NCBI RefSeq assembly: GCF_022347565.1
Contig: NZ_JAKRGH010000001.1
Location: 248,001-312,000, forward strand
DNA length: 64,000 nucleotides
Reading direction: 5' to 3'
From: Vibrio sp. Of7-15
Lineage (GTDB): Bacteria > Pseudomonadota > Gammaproteobacteria > Enterobacterales > Vibrionaceae
Shown: piece by piece, positions 28,151 to 38,027 of the stretch
Position numbering within the stretch: position 1 is the first letter of the stretch
How the letters are laid out: every line of letters begins with the position of its first letter
Translations under genes and position numbers: made by a program
The notes under the pieces: model-generated
The model's database searches: none
What the model was told of the DNA's origin: nothing
The model's input: only the letters and a program-made list of their open reading frames with translations

Positions 28151-28582
28151 CTACAGTTCATCAGAATATAGATCGGCGTGTTGAATACCTTTTAAAGCGC
28201 AGTTTTCATCAAGATCAGACAAATCTCCACTGACGCCAACAGCGCCAACCACATTTTGTTCACTGTCTTTAATTAATAAGCCACCCGGCACAGGAACCAT
28301 ATTGCCATTAGCCAGTACGTTTACTGCCGAAATAAAGGCGGGTCGGTTATCGGCATCTTGCGCCAATTTACGAGAGGAGCAGCCAAGAGCGAGGGCACCC
28401 CAAGCCTTAGCAATAGCGATATCAGGGCGCATCATGCTAGAGCCATCTTGTCTTTGAAGGGAAATAAGTTTCCCACCACTGTCGAGTATTGCAACGGTGA
28501 GTGGGGCGCTTTTCTGAGATACGCCGGCATCAAAAGTGCCGTGGGTGATCGCCAGAGCTTGCTGAAGTGTCAAACTGATCAT
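28151..28582 (-). CDS. GlcG/HbpS family protein
   Basis: A 143-residue GlcG-like protein (SLTLQQALAITHGTFDAG, TVAILDSGGKLISLQRQDGS, GGLLIKDSEQNVVGAVGVSG). Members accompany glycolate/glyoxylate genes and some bind haem, but the role of GlcG is not settled. It lies 80 bp after aceB on the same strand, so it is probably cotranscribed with malate synthase. Confidence 0.85.
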   Translation of the reverse strand: MISLTLQQALAITHGTFDAGVSQKSAPLTVAILDSGGKLISLQRQDGSSMMRPDIAIAKAWGALALGCSSRKLAQDADNRPAFISAVNVLANGNMVPVPGGLLIKDSEQNVVGAVGVSGDLSDLDENCALKGIQHADLYSDEL

Positions 28583-28662
28583 GTTATCTCCTGACTGTGT
28601 CTCTCGTATTACACATTTGCTGCCATTTACAGTGTAAATAACAGCAAACAGAGTAAGTGACG

Positions 28663-30303
28663 TTAGGTTAATTTATGTTTATCTGTTAATAATGAGTAAC
28701 TTGGTAAGGTTAAAAAGGCCGAGAAGTCGGGGGAGGTGGAAATCTCATCAAAGAGTTTCGCAGTTTCTTCGAAACGACCGTTGTGATAACGGGTTTCACC
28801 AACTTCGGATTTAATGGTATCCAACTCTTGGTATAGCCAGTTACGGAATAGTTCTTTAGTGAAGACTTGGCCGTCATCGAGATGAATGCCATGATGGATC
28901 CATTGCCAAATGCTGGCACGAGAAATTTCGGCGGTGGCAGCATCTTCCATTAAGCCGTAAATCGGTACACAGCCGATCCCTTGGATCCAAGATTCAATGT
29001 AATACAGGGCAATACGAATATTTTTACGCACCCCTTCTTCATTACGTACACCATCGCTTGGAGCTAATAGAGTGTCTGCGGTGATTTCGCCAACATAGCT
29101 TGAATCGAAGTCCAGCTGGTTTGCTCTGCCGGTCAGATTTTCGTTAAAAATGTTCATGGCGGTATCCACTAAATGTGGGTGAGCAACCCAAGTGCCGTCA
29201 TGGCCGTTAAGGGATTCGCGTTGCTTATCTTCCACTACCTTAGCCAATACTTGTTTCATGACTTCAGGATCTTTGTTAGGGATGAAAGCAGACATGCCTC
29301 CCATCGCCAGTGCACCACGCTGATGACACGTACGAACCAGCAGTTGGCTATAAGCATTTAAGAAAGGTTTGTCCATGGAAACGGTGTGGCGATCAGGCAA
29401 GATCTTGTCTGAGTGATTATTTAAAGTCTTGATATAACTGAAAATATAATCCCATCGACCACAGTTCATGGCCACAATGTGATCCTTCATCGCATGAAGA
29501 ATTTCATCCATTTGGAAAACAGCCGGTAGGGTTTCAATTAATACTGTTGCGCGAATGGTACCTGTTTCAACGTTGAAGTAGTTTTCAGTAAAGCGAAATA
29601 CATCATCCCACCATTGTGCCTCTTCCATACATTCTAGTTTTGGAATGTAGTAGTACACACCAAGCCCTTGTTTAGCTCGGCTTTGGTAGTTGTGGAAAAA
29701 GTAGAGAGCAAAATCCATTAAACAACCTGCAATAGGCTGATTATTGAAGTGAATATGATCTTCTGGTAGGTGAAGACCACGAGGTCTGGCAATCAGTAGA
29801 GCGGGATCTGAGTTTAATGTGTACTTTTTAGATTTGGCTTGATCGTAATAGCTGATGGTTTTGGCATTGGCATCACGTAGGTTAACTTGGCCTTCAACCA
29901 TGTTCTGCCATGTTGGAGCAGAAGCATCTTCAAAACAGCACATGAAGACTTTTGCACCAGAGTTCAGAGCATTGATCACCATTTTTCGATCAATAGGGCC
30001 GGTGATCTCTACTCGACGATCTTGTAGTGGTCCTGGAATATCAGCAATTTGCCAGCTTTTGTCATCCCTTATATGGCGTGTATCTTCACGAAAATTCGGA
30101 AGTGCACCATTATCGTAACGACGTTGCGTCTCTTCACGTGCGGCTAATAATTCATCACGTTTCGACTGAAATTGGCTTACTAAGCTATCTAAAAAAGCGA
30201 GTGCTTCAGTGGATAAAATTTGTTGATACTCATCTCTACTTGTATCGCCAAGTACATCAATCCTCATTCCTTGTTGCTCCATTGTTCTTTGATTTGAAAT
30301 CAT
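28663..30303 (-). CDS. aceB: Malate synthase A
   Basis: A 546-residue enzyme that condenses glyoxylate with acetyl-CoA to malate. Family stretches include RRVEITGPIDRKMVINALNSGA, CCFEDASAPTW, RPRGLHLPEDH, ATVLIETLPAVFQMDEIL and GRWDYIFSYIK. It diverges from gcl, and there is no isocitrate lyase gene here, so in this context it uses glyoxylate from purine breakdown. A degenerate copy of the shared 12-bp palindrome (30337-30348) lies 34 bp upstream of its start. Confidence 0.96.
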   Translation of the reverse strand: MISNQRTMEQQGMRIDVLGDTSRDEYQQILSTEALAFLDSLVSQFQSKRDELLAAREETQRRYDNGALPNFREDTRHIRDDKSWQIADIPGPLQDRRVEITGPIDRKMVINALNSGAKVFMCCFEDASAPTWQNMVEGQVNLRDANAKTISYYDQAKSKKYTLNSDPALLIARPRGLHLPEDHIHFNNQPIAGCLMDFALYFFHNYQSRAKQGLGVYYYIPKLECMEEAQWWDDVFRFTENYFNVETGTIRATVLIETLPAVFQMDEILHAMKDHIVAMNCGRWDYIFSYIKTLNNHSDKILPDRHTVSMDKPFLNAYSQLLVRTCHQRGALAMGGMSAFIPNKDPEVMKQVLAKVVEDKQRESLNGHDGTWVAHPHLVDTAMNIFNENLTGRANQLDFDSSYVGEITADTLLAPSDGVRNEEGVRKNIRIALYYIESWIQGIGCVPIYGLMEDAATAEISRASIWQWIHHGIHLDDGQVFTKELFRNWLYQELDTIKSEVGETRYHNGRFEETAKLFDEISTSPDFSAFLTLPSYSLLTDKHKLT

Positions 30304-30336
30304 ATGTTTGTCTCCTTTAAAACAATAATAATTTTT

Positions 30337-30348
30337 ATTGTGTACATT
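30337..30348. promoter_or_regulatory. Degenerate copy of ATTGTATACAAT near aceB
   Basis: ATTGTGTACATT matches the gcl and puuE palindrome at ten of twelve bases and lies just upstream of aceB. Confidence 0.4.
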
Positions 30349-30581
30349 TATTGTTGTTATCTATTGATGTTTATATCTCTTTACTTTGAATAAAGCAAAA
30401 AATATTTAACATTTTGTTTTCATTGTTCGCTGTTGATAAAAAATTAATTTTTTATTATTCGTTTGATTTTTATCGTTTTCATTGGGTTTTGTCGGAAATG
30501 TAATACAAATATTGTTGTTTATTTGTAAATCAAACCTTGCTTAATTTTCATAACAATGCTTAGAATACAATCATGATTGAA
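30349..30581. other. aceB-gcl divergent control region
   Basis: This AT-rich stretch carries promoters for both directions. For gcl a candidate is TTGCTT (30538-30543) with TAGAAT (30561-30566), an 17-18 bp spacer. No gene is seen. Confidence 0.45.
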
Positions 30582-30593
30582 ATTGTATACAAT
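30582..30593. promoter_or_regulatory. Palindromic operator ATTGTATACAAT upstream of gcl
   Basis: A perfect 12-bp palindrome 19 bp before the gcl ATG, downstream of the candidate -10 element, a repressor position. The identical 12-mer lies upstream of puuE (50957-50968). The shape resembles operators of FadR-type GntR regulators, but no such regulator is in the window. Confidence 0.65.
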
Positions 30594-30611
30594 CTGTAAA
30601 TGGAGTTTAGT

Positions 30612-32387
30612 ATGGCGAGAATGAAAGCGATAGAAGCAGCAGTTGAAGTGTTAAAGCGTGAAGGTATAGACATTGCGTTTGGTGTGCCGGGAGCGGCGAT
30701 TAACCCTATGTATGCTGCAATGAAAAACTTAGGGGGGATTGATCATGTTCTGGCCCGCCATGTTGAAGGGGCCTCTCACATGGCTGAAGGTTATACACGA
30801 ACCACACAAGGGAATATTGGCGTGTGTATTGGTACTTCAGGCCCCGCGGGAACCGATATGATCACCGGCCTTTACTCGGCATCGGCAGATTCAATTCCAA
30901 TCTTGTGTATTACAGGCCAAGCACCTCGCGCAAGATTACATAAAGAAGATTTCCAAGCGGTAGATATTGAAACTATTGCTAAGCCAGTGACGAAGTGGGC
31001 CACCACGGTACTGGAACCTGCGCAAGTGCCAAGGGCGTTTCAGCAAGCATTTCATCTAATGCGCTCTGGTCGTCCGGGCCCGGTGTTAATTGATTTACCT
31101 CTGGATGTTCAATTAGCGGAAATTGAGTTCGATATCGACACTTACGAACCATTAGAAGCGTATAAACCAACAGCAAGTCGCAGCCAAATTGAAAAAGCAC
31201 TTGGTATGCTGAATGACTCAAATAATCCTGTGTTGGTTTCAGGTGGCGGTGTGATTAATGCTGGCGCGTCTGAGTTGCTGCAACGCTTTGCAGAAATTAC
31301 GAATATTCCCGTGATCCCAACACTCATGGGCTGGGGCTCGATCCCAGATAACCACGAGCTAATGGCGGGTATGGTGGGGCTACAAACGGCGCATCGTTAT
31401 GGTAACGCAACACTGCTTAATTCTGATTTTGTATTTGGTATTGGTAACCGCTGGGCAAACCGTCATACCGGTTCGGTAGATGTTTATACGGAAGGGCGTA
31501 AGTTTGTTCATATTGACATTGAGCCAACCCAAATTGGCCGCGTATTCTGCCCGGATCTCGGTATCGTGTCTGATGCGAAAGCCGCGCTAGAGCTATTGGT
31601 AGAAGTGGCCACTGAATGGAAAAACGCAGGCAAATTGAAAGATCGCAGCGATTGGCTAAGCGAATGTCAGCACCGTAAATCAAGCATGCTTCGTAAAACA
31701 CACTTTGAAGAAGCTCCAATGAAGCCAATGCGTGTTTATGAAGAAATGAACAAAGCGTTCGGTGAAGATACGTGTTACGTGAGTACCATTGGCTTATCAC
31801 AAATTGCCGCTGCTCAGTTCCTGCATGTGTATAAGCCGCGACACTGGATCAACTGTGGTCAGGCTGGCCCGCTAGGTTGGACCATTCCAGCAGCGCTAGG
31901 GGTACGTTCGGCGGATCCAGATCTCCCAATCGTTGCTATTTCGGGTGACTATGACTTCCAGTTCATGATTGAAGAGCTAGCTGTAGGGGCACAGTTTAAC
32001 TTGCCTTATATACATGTTGTGGTGAACAACTCCTACCTAGGTTTGATTCGCCAAGCTCAGCGCCAATTTGATATTGATTACTGTGTCCAGCTGGCGTTTG
32101 AAAACCAGAATGCTCCAGAGCTGGATGGTTATGGTGTTGATCATGTGGCGGTGGTTGAAGGTTTGGGTTGTAAAGCCATTCGAGTAACAGAGCCTGAAAA
32201 TATTTCAGTGGCTTTCGAACAAGCCAAGACTTTGATGAATAGACATAAAGTGCCTGTTGTGGTTGAGCTGATCTTAGAGCGTGTGACTAACGTGTCGATG
32301 GGAACAGAAATTAACAACATCAACGAATTTGAACCGTTGGCAGAAGGCAGTGAAGACGCGCCAACAGCCATTACATTCAATCAATAA
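30612..32387 (+). CDS. gcl: Glyoxylate carboligase (tartronate-semialdehyde synthase)
   Basis: A 591-residue ThDP enzyme that joins two glyoxylate molecules to tartronate semialdehyde and CO2. It begins [19 protein letters not shown] and contains [16 protein letters not shown], the ThDP site around [20 protein letters not shown], and [12 protein letters not shown]. The start at 30612 is chosen because GGAG lies six bases before it; an ATG at 30600 is the alternative. It heads the gcl-hyi-glxR operon. Confidence 0.97.
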   Translation: MARMKAIEAAVEVLKREGIDIAFGVPGAAINPMYAAMKNLGGIDHVLARHVEGASHMAEGYTRTTQGNIGVCIGTSGPAGTDMITGLYSASADSIPILCITGQAPRARLHKEDFQAVDIETIAKPVTKWATTVLEPAQVPRAFQQAFHLMRSGRPGPVLIDLPLDVQLAEIEFDIDTYEPLEAYKPTASRSQIEKALGMLNDSNNPVLVSGGGVINAGASELLQRFAEITNIPVIPTLMGWGSIPDNHELMAGMVGLQTAHRYGNATLLNSDFVFGIGNRWANRHTGSVDVYTEGRKFVHIDIEPTQIGRVFCPDLGIVSDAKAALELLVEVATEWKNAGKLKDRSDWLSECQHRKSSMLRKTHFEEAPMKPMRVYEEMNKAFGEDTCYVSTIGLSQIAAAQFLHVYKPRHWINCGQAGPLGWTIPAALGVRSADPDLPIVAISGDYDFQFMIEELAVGAQFNLPYIHVVVNNSYLGLIRQAQRQFDIDYCVQLAFENQNAPELDGYGVDHVAVVEGLGCKAIRVTEPENISVAFEQAKTLMNRHKVPVVVELILERVTNVSMGTEINNINEFEPLAEGSEDAPTAITFNQ

Positions 32388-32417
32388 TTTTAAGCCAATA
32401 ACAAGAAGGGACATAGG

Positions 32418-33200
32418 ATGCCAAGATTTGCAGCAAACTTATCCATGTTATTCACAGAATACGATTTTTTAGATCGTTTTGAGCTGGCGGCAGAAACGGG
32501 ATTTCAAGGGGTAGAATACCTTTTCCCGTATGCTTTTGAAGCCGATGCGATTAAGCAAAAGCTAGAGCAATATAACTTGCAGCAAGTGCTGTTTAACCTG
32601 CCGGCAGGCGATTGGGATGCAGGGGATCGTGGCATCGCCGTTGACCCAAGTCGAACCGCTGAATTTGAAGCAGGTGTACCAAAAGCCATTGAATACGCAA
32701 AAGCACTGGGTTGTAGCCAAGTGAACTGTTTAGCGGGCATTGTGCCTGATGGGGTAAGCCAAGAACAAGCAACCGCTACGTTTGTACAAAACTTAACGTT
32801 TGCCGCGAATGAGCTTGAAAAAGCAGGCATTAGCTTGGTGATTGAAGCCATTAACACACGCGATATTCCTGGCTTTTTCTTAACCAATACTCAGCAAGCG
32901 CTGGATGTGATTGAGCAAGTGGGCAGTACAAATTTGCGTGTGCAATACGATATTTACCACATGCAGATCATGGAAGGGGATCTTGCGCCAACCCTTAGCC
33001 AGAATCTTAGCCAAATACAACATGTTCAATTGGCTGATAACCCTGGCCGCCATGAGCCGGGAACTGGAGAGATTAACTACGCTTTCTTGTTCCAACATCT
33101 TGATGATATTGGCTATCAGGGCTGGGTGGGCTGTGAATACAAACCAAAAACCACCACTCAAGCAGGGCTTGGCTGGCTAAAATCATTTAATCAAATTTAA
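32418..33200 (+). CDS. hyi: Hydroxypyruvate isomerase
   Basis: A 260-residue TIM-barrel isomerase interconverting hydroxypyruvate and tartronate semialdehyde. Key stretches are RFAANLSMLFTEYDFLDRF, VIEAINTRDIPGFFL, QYDIYHMQIMEGDL and VGCEYKPKTTTQAGLGW. It lies 30 bp after gcl and 10 bp before glxR, an evident operon. Confidence 0.95.
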   Translation: MPRFAANLSMLFTEYDFLDRFELAAETGFQGVEYLFPYAFEADAIKQKLEQYNLQQVLFNLPAGDWDAGDRGIAVDPSRTAEFEAGVPKAIEYAKALGCSQVNCLAGIVPDGVSQEQATATFVQNLTFAANELEKAGISLVIEAINTRDIPGFFLTNTQQALDVIEQVGSTNLRVQYDIYHMQIMEGDLAPTLSQNLSQIQHVQLADNPGRHEPGTGEINYAFLFQHLDDIGYQGWVGCEYKPKTTTQAGLGWLKSFNQI

Positions 33201-33210
33201 GGAGAGAACC

Positions 33211-34125
33211 ATGACGCAAGCAATAACTTCAAACACAGCATCAACCATCGCTTTCATTGGTACTGGTATTATGGGGAAACCCATGGCTGAAAATTTGCAA
33301 AAAGCGGGTTATCAGTTGGTTCTTTCTGAGCATCACAATGCAGCTCCGCAAGATCTGGTCGATGGCGGTGCAGAGGTGTGTGCTACTCCTAAAGCGGCCG
33401 CTGAACAAGCCGACGTGATTATTTTAATGCTGCCAAACACACCACAAGTGGAAGAGGTTCTGTTTGGGAAAAATGGTGTTGAAGAAGGGGTAAGTGCGGG
33501 CAAACTGGTGATCGACATGAGTTCAATCGCGCCAGTAGAAACTAAGCAGTTCGCGAAACGCGTGGAAGAGTCTGGTGCTCAATATTTAGATGCTCCGGTA
33601 TCTGGTGGTGAAGTGGGTGCGATTAACGCAGCGCTAACTATTATGGTCGGTGGCTCAGAAGCCAGCTTTGAGCAAGCAAAACCGCTGTTTGAAGTTATGG
33701 GCAAAAACATCACATTAGTGGGCGACAACGGTGCGGGCCAAGTGTGTAAAGTGGCGAACCAAATCATTGTTGCGCTAAACATTGAAGCCGTATCAGAAGC
33801 TCTGGTATTCGCCTCAAAAGCAGGAGTCGATCCGTCGCGTGTTCGTCAGGCGTTAATGGGGGGCTTTGCCAACTCTAAAATTTTAGAAGTGCATGGCGAG
33901 CGCATGATCAACGGCACGTTTGATCCGGGCTTTAAAATTGCGCTTCATCAAAAGGATTTAAACCTGGCCATTTCAGGGGCGAAAGCGCTGCAAGTGAGTT
34001 TACCAAATACGGTAATGACCCAAGGTTTGTTTGATCAATGTGTAGAAATGGGAGGTGAAAATTGGGATCACTCGGCACTGATTTGTGCTATCGAGCAATT
34101 GGCTCATCATGACATCAGAAAATAG
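33211..34125 (+). CDS. glxR: Tartronate semialdehyde reductase (2-hydroxy-3-oxopropionate reductase)
   Basis: A 304-residue beta-hydroxyacid dehydrogenase that reduces tartronate semialdehyde to glycerate. It shows the dinucleotide motif FIGTGIMGKPMAENL, the substrate motif DAPVSGGEVGA and the catalytic-lysine helix GAGQVCKVANQIIV. The first ten residues extend beyond the usual start but AAGGAG supports it. Downstream is a 341-bp gap before the glycerate kinase. Confidence 0.95.
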   Translation: MTQAITSNTASTIAFIGTGIMGKPMAENLQKAGYQLVLSEHHNAAPQDLVDGGAEVCATPKAAAEQADVIILMLPNTPQVEEVLFGKNGVEEGVSAGKLVIDMSSIAPVETKQFAKRVEESGAQYLDAPVSGGEVGAINAALTIMVGGSEASFEQAKPLFEVMGKNITLVGDNGAGQVCKVANQIIVALNIEAVSEALVFASKAGVDPSRVRQALMGGFANSKILEVHGERMINGTFDPGFKIALHQKDLNLAISGAKALQVSLPNTVMTQGLFDQCVEMGGENWDHSALICAIEQLAHHDIRK

Positions 34126-34144
34126 GCTCTGATGCTTAATTTTA

Positions 34145-34179
34145 TGATACATGATTTGATACATAGCTATTTGATACAT
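34145..34179. repeat. Three direct TGATACAT repeats after glxR
   Basis: TGATACAT occurs at 34145-34152, 34157-34164 and 34172-34179, the last two within a longer repeat ATTTGATACATAG. It may be a regulatory site array for the next transcript. Confidence 0.55.
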
Positions 34180-34274
34180 AGTTAAACGTCATAGTAATTT
34201 TTCTTTAGGTAACACGGTAATACTTCAAGCGTATATTTAAATAAAACGCGTTATTTAGTCTCCTTTACGCGCGT

Positions 34275-34364
34275 TCCCGAAGCAACTGGGTGTAAGTAGC
34301 TGCTGGTAGACAGCTTACTTAATGTAACAGGCCATCGAGTTCTGCTTCGGGATTCTTTCTTTTT
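34275..34364 (+). ncRNA. Candidate structured leader RNA or attenuator upstream of the glycerate kinase gene
   Basis: TCCCGAAGCA (34275-34284) is perfectly complementary to TGCTTCGGGA (34343-34352). Inside lies a second helix, GTAA..GCTG (34292-34302) with CAGCTTAC (34311-34318). A T-rich tract (TTCTTTCTTTTTT) follows directly. The nesting of helices before a T-tract resembles a riboswitch or attenuator more than a plain terminator. I recognise no known family. Confidence 0.5.
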
Positions 34365-34466
34365 TATACTTATTTTTTGTTTTTAAGACGAGATATCACC
34401 AGTCGCTCTTGTTACGGCTAATAGACCACAACGGCGAATACACTCTGATGAGCAGGGAGCTTATGC

Positions 34467-35735
34467 ATGAATATTGAACCAAGCCAATTATTGTTATCCC
34501 TTTTTGAATGTGCTGTCGAAGAGGCACTGCCGCAAGGCCATATTGCGCCGTATTTACCCGAAGACACAACAGGAAAAGCAGTGGTGATTGGGGCAGGCAA
34601 AGCAGCAGCGTCGATGGCTGCCGAGCTTGAAGCAGTATGGCAAGGGGAATTAGAGGGCGTGGTGGTGACCCGCTATGGCCACACTACGCCATGTAAAACC
34701 ATCGAAGTGATAGAAGCGGCGCATCCAGTGCCAGATACGGCGGGCAAAGAAGTGGGCGAGCGTATCTTGTCGTTGGTTTCTGGGCTGACAGACAAAGACG
34801 TGGTGATCTGTTTAATGTCGGGGGGCGGTTCGGCGTTATTGAGCTTACCGGCACCGGGCATCAGTTTAAGTACGAAGCAAGCCATTAACAAAGCGCTGCT
34901 CAAATCAGGGGCAGCCATTGATGAGATGAATTGTGTGCGTAAGCATTTATCGGCCATTAAAGGTGGGCGATTAGCGAAAGCCGTATTTCCTGCCAAACTC
35001 ATTTCTCTGGCAATTTCGGATGTACCGGGTGATGACCCGAGTGTGATTGCCTCTGGCCCGACGGTGGCGGATCCGACCACGCGATTTGAAGCATTAGCTA
35101 TTCTGGAGCGTTACCAAATTGATATCTCTCCGGAAGTGTTTTCATGGTTAAACAACCCAGAATCTGAAACCGTGAAAGAAGGCGATGCATGCTTGGACAA
35201 TAGCGAATTCCATATTATTGCGACGCCTCAATCGGTATTAGAGGCTAGTGCCAAAAAGGCAGAAAGTTTGGGGATCCCTGCGCATATTTTAAGTGATTGT
35301 ATGGAAGGGGAAGCGAAAGACGTAGCAAAAGTGCACGCTGCCCTTGCTAAACAAATTGCAAAATATAATCAACCGTTTAGTGCACCTTGTGTGTTGATTT
35401 CTGGCGGGGAAACCACAGTAACTGTAACGGGTAATGGCCGTGGTGGTCGAAACAGCGAATTTCTACTGAGCTTATTTAATGAATTGAAAGGCCATGCGCA
35501 GATTTATGCATTAGCAGCTGATACGGACGGGATCGACGGCGTAGAAGACAACGCAGGTGCGTTAATTACGCCAAGCTCTTTTCAGCAAAGCCAAGTGCTT
35601 GGGCTAAAAGCGCAAGACTTCCTCGATAATAACGATGGTTATCACTTTTTTTCTCATTTAAACGGATTGGTCACCACAGGCCCGACACTCACCAATGTTA
35701 ACGATTTTAGAGCGATTTTAATTTTGCCAAGCTAA
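34467..35735 (+). CDS. Glycerate kinase, type 2 (MOFRL/TtuD-GckA family)
   Basis: A 422-residue kinase that phosphorylates glycerate (family members make 2-phosphoglycerate), completing the glycerate pathway started by gcl. Motifs include VVIGAGKAAASMAAELE, VICLMSGGGSALLSLP, MNCVRKHLSAIKGGRLA, and the MOFRL domain GNGRGGRNSEFLLSL with ADTDGIDG. It is not the GlxK/GarK family found beside gcl in E. coli. It follows glxR after a structured gap and is closed by a strong terminator. Confidence 0.93.
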   Translation: MNIEPSQLLLSLFECAVEEALPQGHIAPYLPEDTTGKAVVIGAGKAAASMAAELEAVWQGELEGVVVTRYGHTTPCKTIEVIEAAHPVPDTAGKEVGERILSLVSGLTDKDVVICLMSGGGSALLSLPAPGISLSTKQAINKALLKSGAAIDEMNCVRKHLSAIKGGRLAKAVFPAKLISLAISDVPGDDPSVIASGPTVADPTTRFEALAILERYQIDISPEVFSWLNNPESETVKEGDACLDNSEFHIIATPQSVLEASAKKAESLGIPAHILSDCMEGEAKDVAKVHAALAKQIAKYNQPFSAPCVLISGGETTVTVTGNGRGGRNSEFLLSLFNELKGHAQIYALAADTDGIDGVEDNAGALITPSSFQQSQVLGLKAQDFLDNNDGYHFFSHLNGLVTTGPTLTNVNDFRAILILPS

Positions 35736-35819
35736 TTTTTAACCCCGCGATTTAACTCCTTGGTGAGTAAAGCGCTGACAGAAGTTCATGGTATGACTTT
35801 TATGGTGTTCATGCCTTTT

Positions 35820-35861
35820 GGGAATAACAGGATAGGTATTGCTTGTTATTCCCTTTTTTTA
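35820..35861 (+). terminator. Strong terminator after glycerate kinase
   Basis: GGGAATAACA (35820-35829) pairs perfectly with TGTTATTCCC (35844-35853), followed by TTTTTTT. Confidence 0.9.
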
Positions 35862-35951
35862 TTCATATTTTTAATGTAATAGAAATCGAAGGCTTTATCC
35901 CTTCTTACGGATACATTACTATGCGTTAAAAGGAGTTCAGAAGGTAACCTA

Positions 35952-36563
35952 ATGTCACGGATTAGAGCAAAAAATCAAGACCTTATTATTGATGTGGCTT
36001 GTCGATTATTTGCACAGCAAGGTTATGCGGCAACCAAGATGGCGGATATTGCCAAAGAAGCAGATATCCCTAAACCAAACGTGTATTACTACTTTAAAGC
36101 CAAAGACGCTTTATACCGCGCGGTGTTAGAAAGCGTGATTGAGCCTTTGTTAGAGGCGTCTAAACCTATTGAACAATTAGACGATCCGGCGGAAGCGCTA
36201 ACGGAATACATCAAAACGAAATTGCGTATTTCACGAGATCACCCATACGCCTCTAAAGTGTTTGCGAATGAAGTGATGTCGGGAGCAAAATACCTTCCCC
36301 AAGACATTGCTGATGAGCTGTTAGCCCAGTCTAAGATGATCATCGCGAAATTCGAAAGTTGGGTAGAGCAAGGTGCCATTGCCAAGTTATCACCACAACA
36401 TTTGATGTTCACCATTTGGGCATCGACTCAGACGTACGCCGATTTCAGCTGGCAGATCTGTAACGTGATGGACAAAGACGAGCTGGATAACGAAGATTAC
36501 GCAGAAGCCGCTGAGTTCTTAACTCAGTTTGTGCTGAATGGTTGTGATGTTAAAAATAGATAG
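35952..36563 (+). CDS. TetR-family regulator, RutR-like
   Basis: A 203-residue repressor-type protein. The N-terminal helix-turn-helix spans about residues 10-55 (DVACRLFAQQGYAATKMADIAKEADIPKPNVYYYF), reproduced here only to show that it is the canonical TetR form, and the C-terminal half (YASKVFANEVMSGAKYLPQ) resembles RutR. E. coli RutR responds to uracil/thymine and controls purine and pyrimidine genes. The gene lies beside the glyoxylate cluster, and RutR-like dyads lie before xdhA, so it may control xdh. Confidence 0.82.
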   Translation: MSRIRAKNQDLIIDVACRLFAQQGYAATKMADIAKEADIPKPNVYYYFKAKDALYRAVLESVIEPLLEASKPIEQLDDPAEALTEYIKTKLRISRDHPYASKVFANEVMSGAKYLPQDIADELLAQSKMIIAKFESWVEQGAIAKLSPQHLMFTIWASTQTYADFSWQICNVMDKDELDNEDYAEAAEFLTQFVLNGCDVKNR

Positions 36564-36649
36564 AACTATTAATTATATGACATGATTTGGTATATGTATT
36601 TGAATTATAAATTCTTTCATCCATTGCGCTTTTCTAGTAAATAAAACAA

Positions 36650-36678
36650 GCCAGAATAAATACTTTAATTATTCTGGC
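36650..36678. terminator. Hairpin after tetR gene
   Basis: GCCAGAATAA (36650-36659) pairs with TTATTCTGGC (36669-36678). It lacks a clear T-tract, so termination is likely but not certain. Confidence 0.5.
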
Positions 36679-36842
36679 ATATCATGCTGAGTCTAAAATA
36701 AATTCTCTTTAAGTATCCTCTACACCTTTACTGACTTCATTTTTGTTCACCTATGTCTTTAAATTTGGTCATTCATGAAGGTATTACTACTATTGACTTT
36801 ATTGTTATTACTGTGATGGTACTTATCAAAGAGGGTGGATAG

Positions 36843-38027
36843 ATGAATAATAGTAAGAAAAATTCGGGTGAAAATATTAATGATAAATTGGAATTAATTT
36901 GCACTCGATTACAAATTATTGAGCGTGAAATGAAAGCTAGGAATGAAAGTAAACATGAATATTGTTGTCACCAAGATCAAAATAATGATGAGGATGGTTC
37001 TTCTGAGTGTTGTGGACTCCCTATCGTTCCCGTACGTGAACTGGACAAGGATATAGAATTTGAACGAGAAAGTTTAATTCGAACAATAGAGAAAAAATGG
37101 GTCAATGGAACGGAGCTAAAATACTGCTTTTTCACAAAAGGTCCATGGAAAGGGGATCTTGGGCAGCAAAGGATAGTAGAAGATGCGTTTGATGAATGGA
37201 AAAATGTAGGTATTGGGCTTTCATTTACAAAGGTAAATCGTCTTGATGAAGCGGACATAAGAATAGGTTTTGAGCAAGGGGATGGAGCTTGGTCTTATGT
37301 TGGTAGAGATATTTGGGGAATTCCTAAAAGCAAAAGAACAATGAACTTTGGCTGGAAGCTAAATGGTCAGTCAGGAATGGATACAGCCTTACATGAAATT
37401 GGGCATACATTAGGCTTTAATCATGCTCAGCAAAATCCATTTTCAGGTATTGAGTGGGATGAAGAGGCTGTTTACCGTTATTTTATGGGGCCACCAAATT
37501 ATTGGTCACGAGAAAAAACCTTTCATAATGTACTTCGCACTCTTAGCCCTGAAAGTGTTGAAGGGTCTGAGTGGGATCCAAATTCCATTATGCAATACAG
37601 TATCCGTGGAGGGTTAATATTGCGGCCAGAGCTATACCAAAATGGTCTAAATCCCGAGCCGGGTCTATCAGAAAATGATAAGGAACAAGTAAGGCTATTT
37701 TATCCGGAAGATAGTTCACCATATGATGAACTAAGGTTTCTTGAAGCTAGAAGGTTAAATATTAACCCATCAGAGCAGATTAATTTGGCAATTAGACCTG
37801 AAATAACAAGAATATATCAAATTCAAACATTTGGGTTATCAGATACAGTTATGGTCTTATTTGAAGATAATAATGGTACTCTGGAACATGTAGCCAGCGA
37901 TGATGATAGTGGTTGGAGTAGAAATGCCAGTTTGAAATTACGTCTTGTTGCGGGGCGTGAATATATTTTACGAATTCGCCTCTACTATAGCCATGTTAGA
38001 GGCGAAAGTGCGGTGATGTATTGGTAA
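36843..38027 (+). CDS. Metzincin-type zinc metalloprotease without visible signal peptide
   Basis: A 394-residue protein with the metzincin zinc site HEIGHTLGFNH (H184, H188, H194) and a Met-turn SIMQYS around M250. The protease domain, about residues 75-265, resembles matrixin/astacin-like domains. Residues 275-394 form a C-terminal extension with a PPC-like feel (QTFGLSDTVMVLFEDNNGTLEHVASDDDSG). The first 70 residues are hydrophilic and hold a histidine/cysteine cluster (HEYCCHQDQ, SSECCG). No signal peptide is seen, which is odd for this class. A short hydrophobic ORF just upstream (36775) is in another frame. The substrate is unknown. Confidence 0.8.
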   Translation: MNNSKKNSGENINDKLELICTRLQIIEREMKARNESKHEYCCHQDQNNDEDGSSECCGLPIVPVRELDKDIEFERESLIRTIEKKWVNGTELKYCFFTKGPWKGDLGQQRIVEDAFDEWKNVGIGLSFTKVNRLDEADIRIGFEQGDGAWSYVGRDIWGIPKSKRTMNFGWKLNGQSGMDTALHEIGHTLGFNHAQQNPFSGIEWDEEAVYRYFMGPPNYWSREKTFHNVLRTLSPESVEGSEWDPNSIMQYSIRGGLILRPELYQNGLNPEPGLSENDKEQVRLFYPEDSSPYDELRFLEARRLNINPSEQINLAIRPEITRIYQIQTFGLSDTVMVLFEDNNGTLEHVASDDDSGWSRNASLKLRLVAGREYILRIRLYYSHVRGESAVMYW

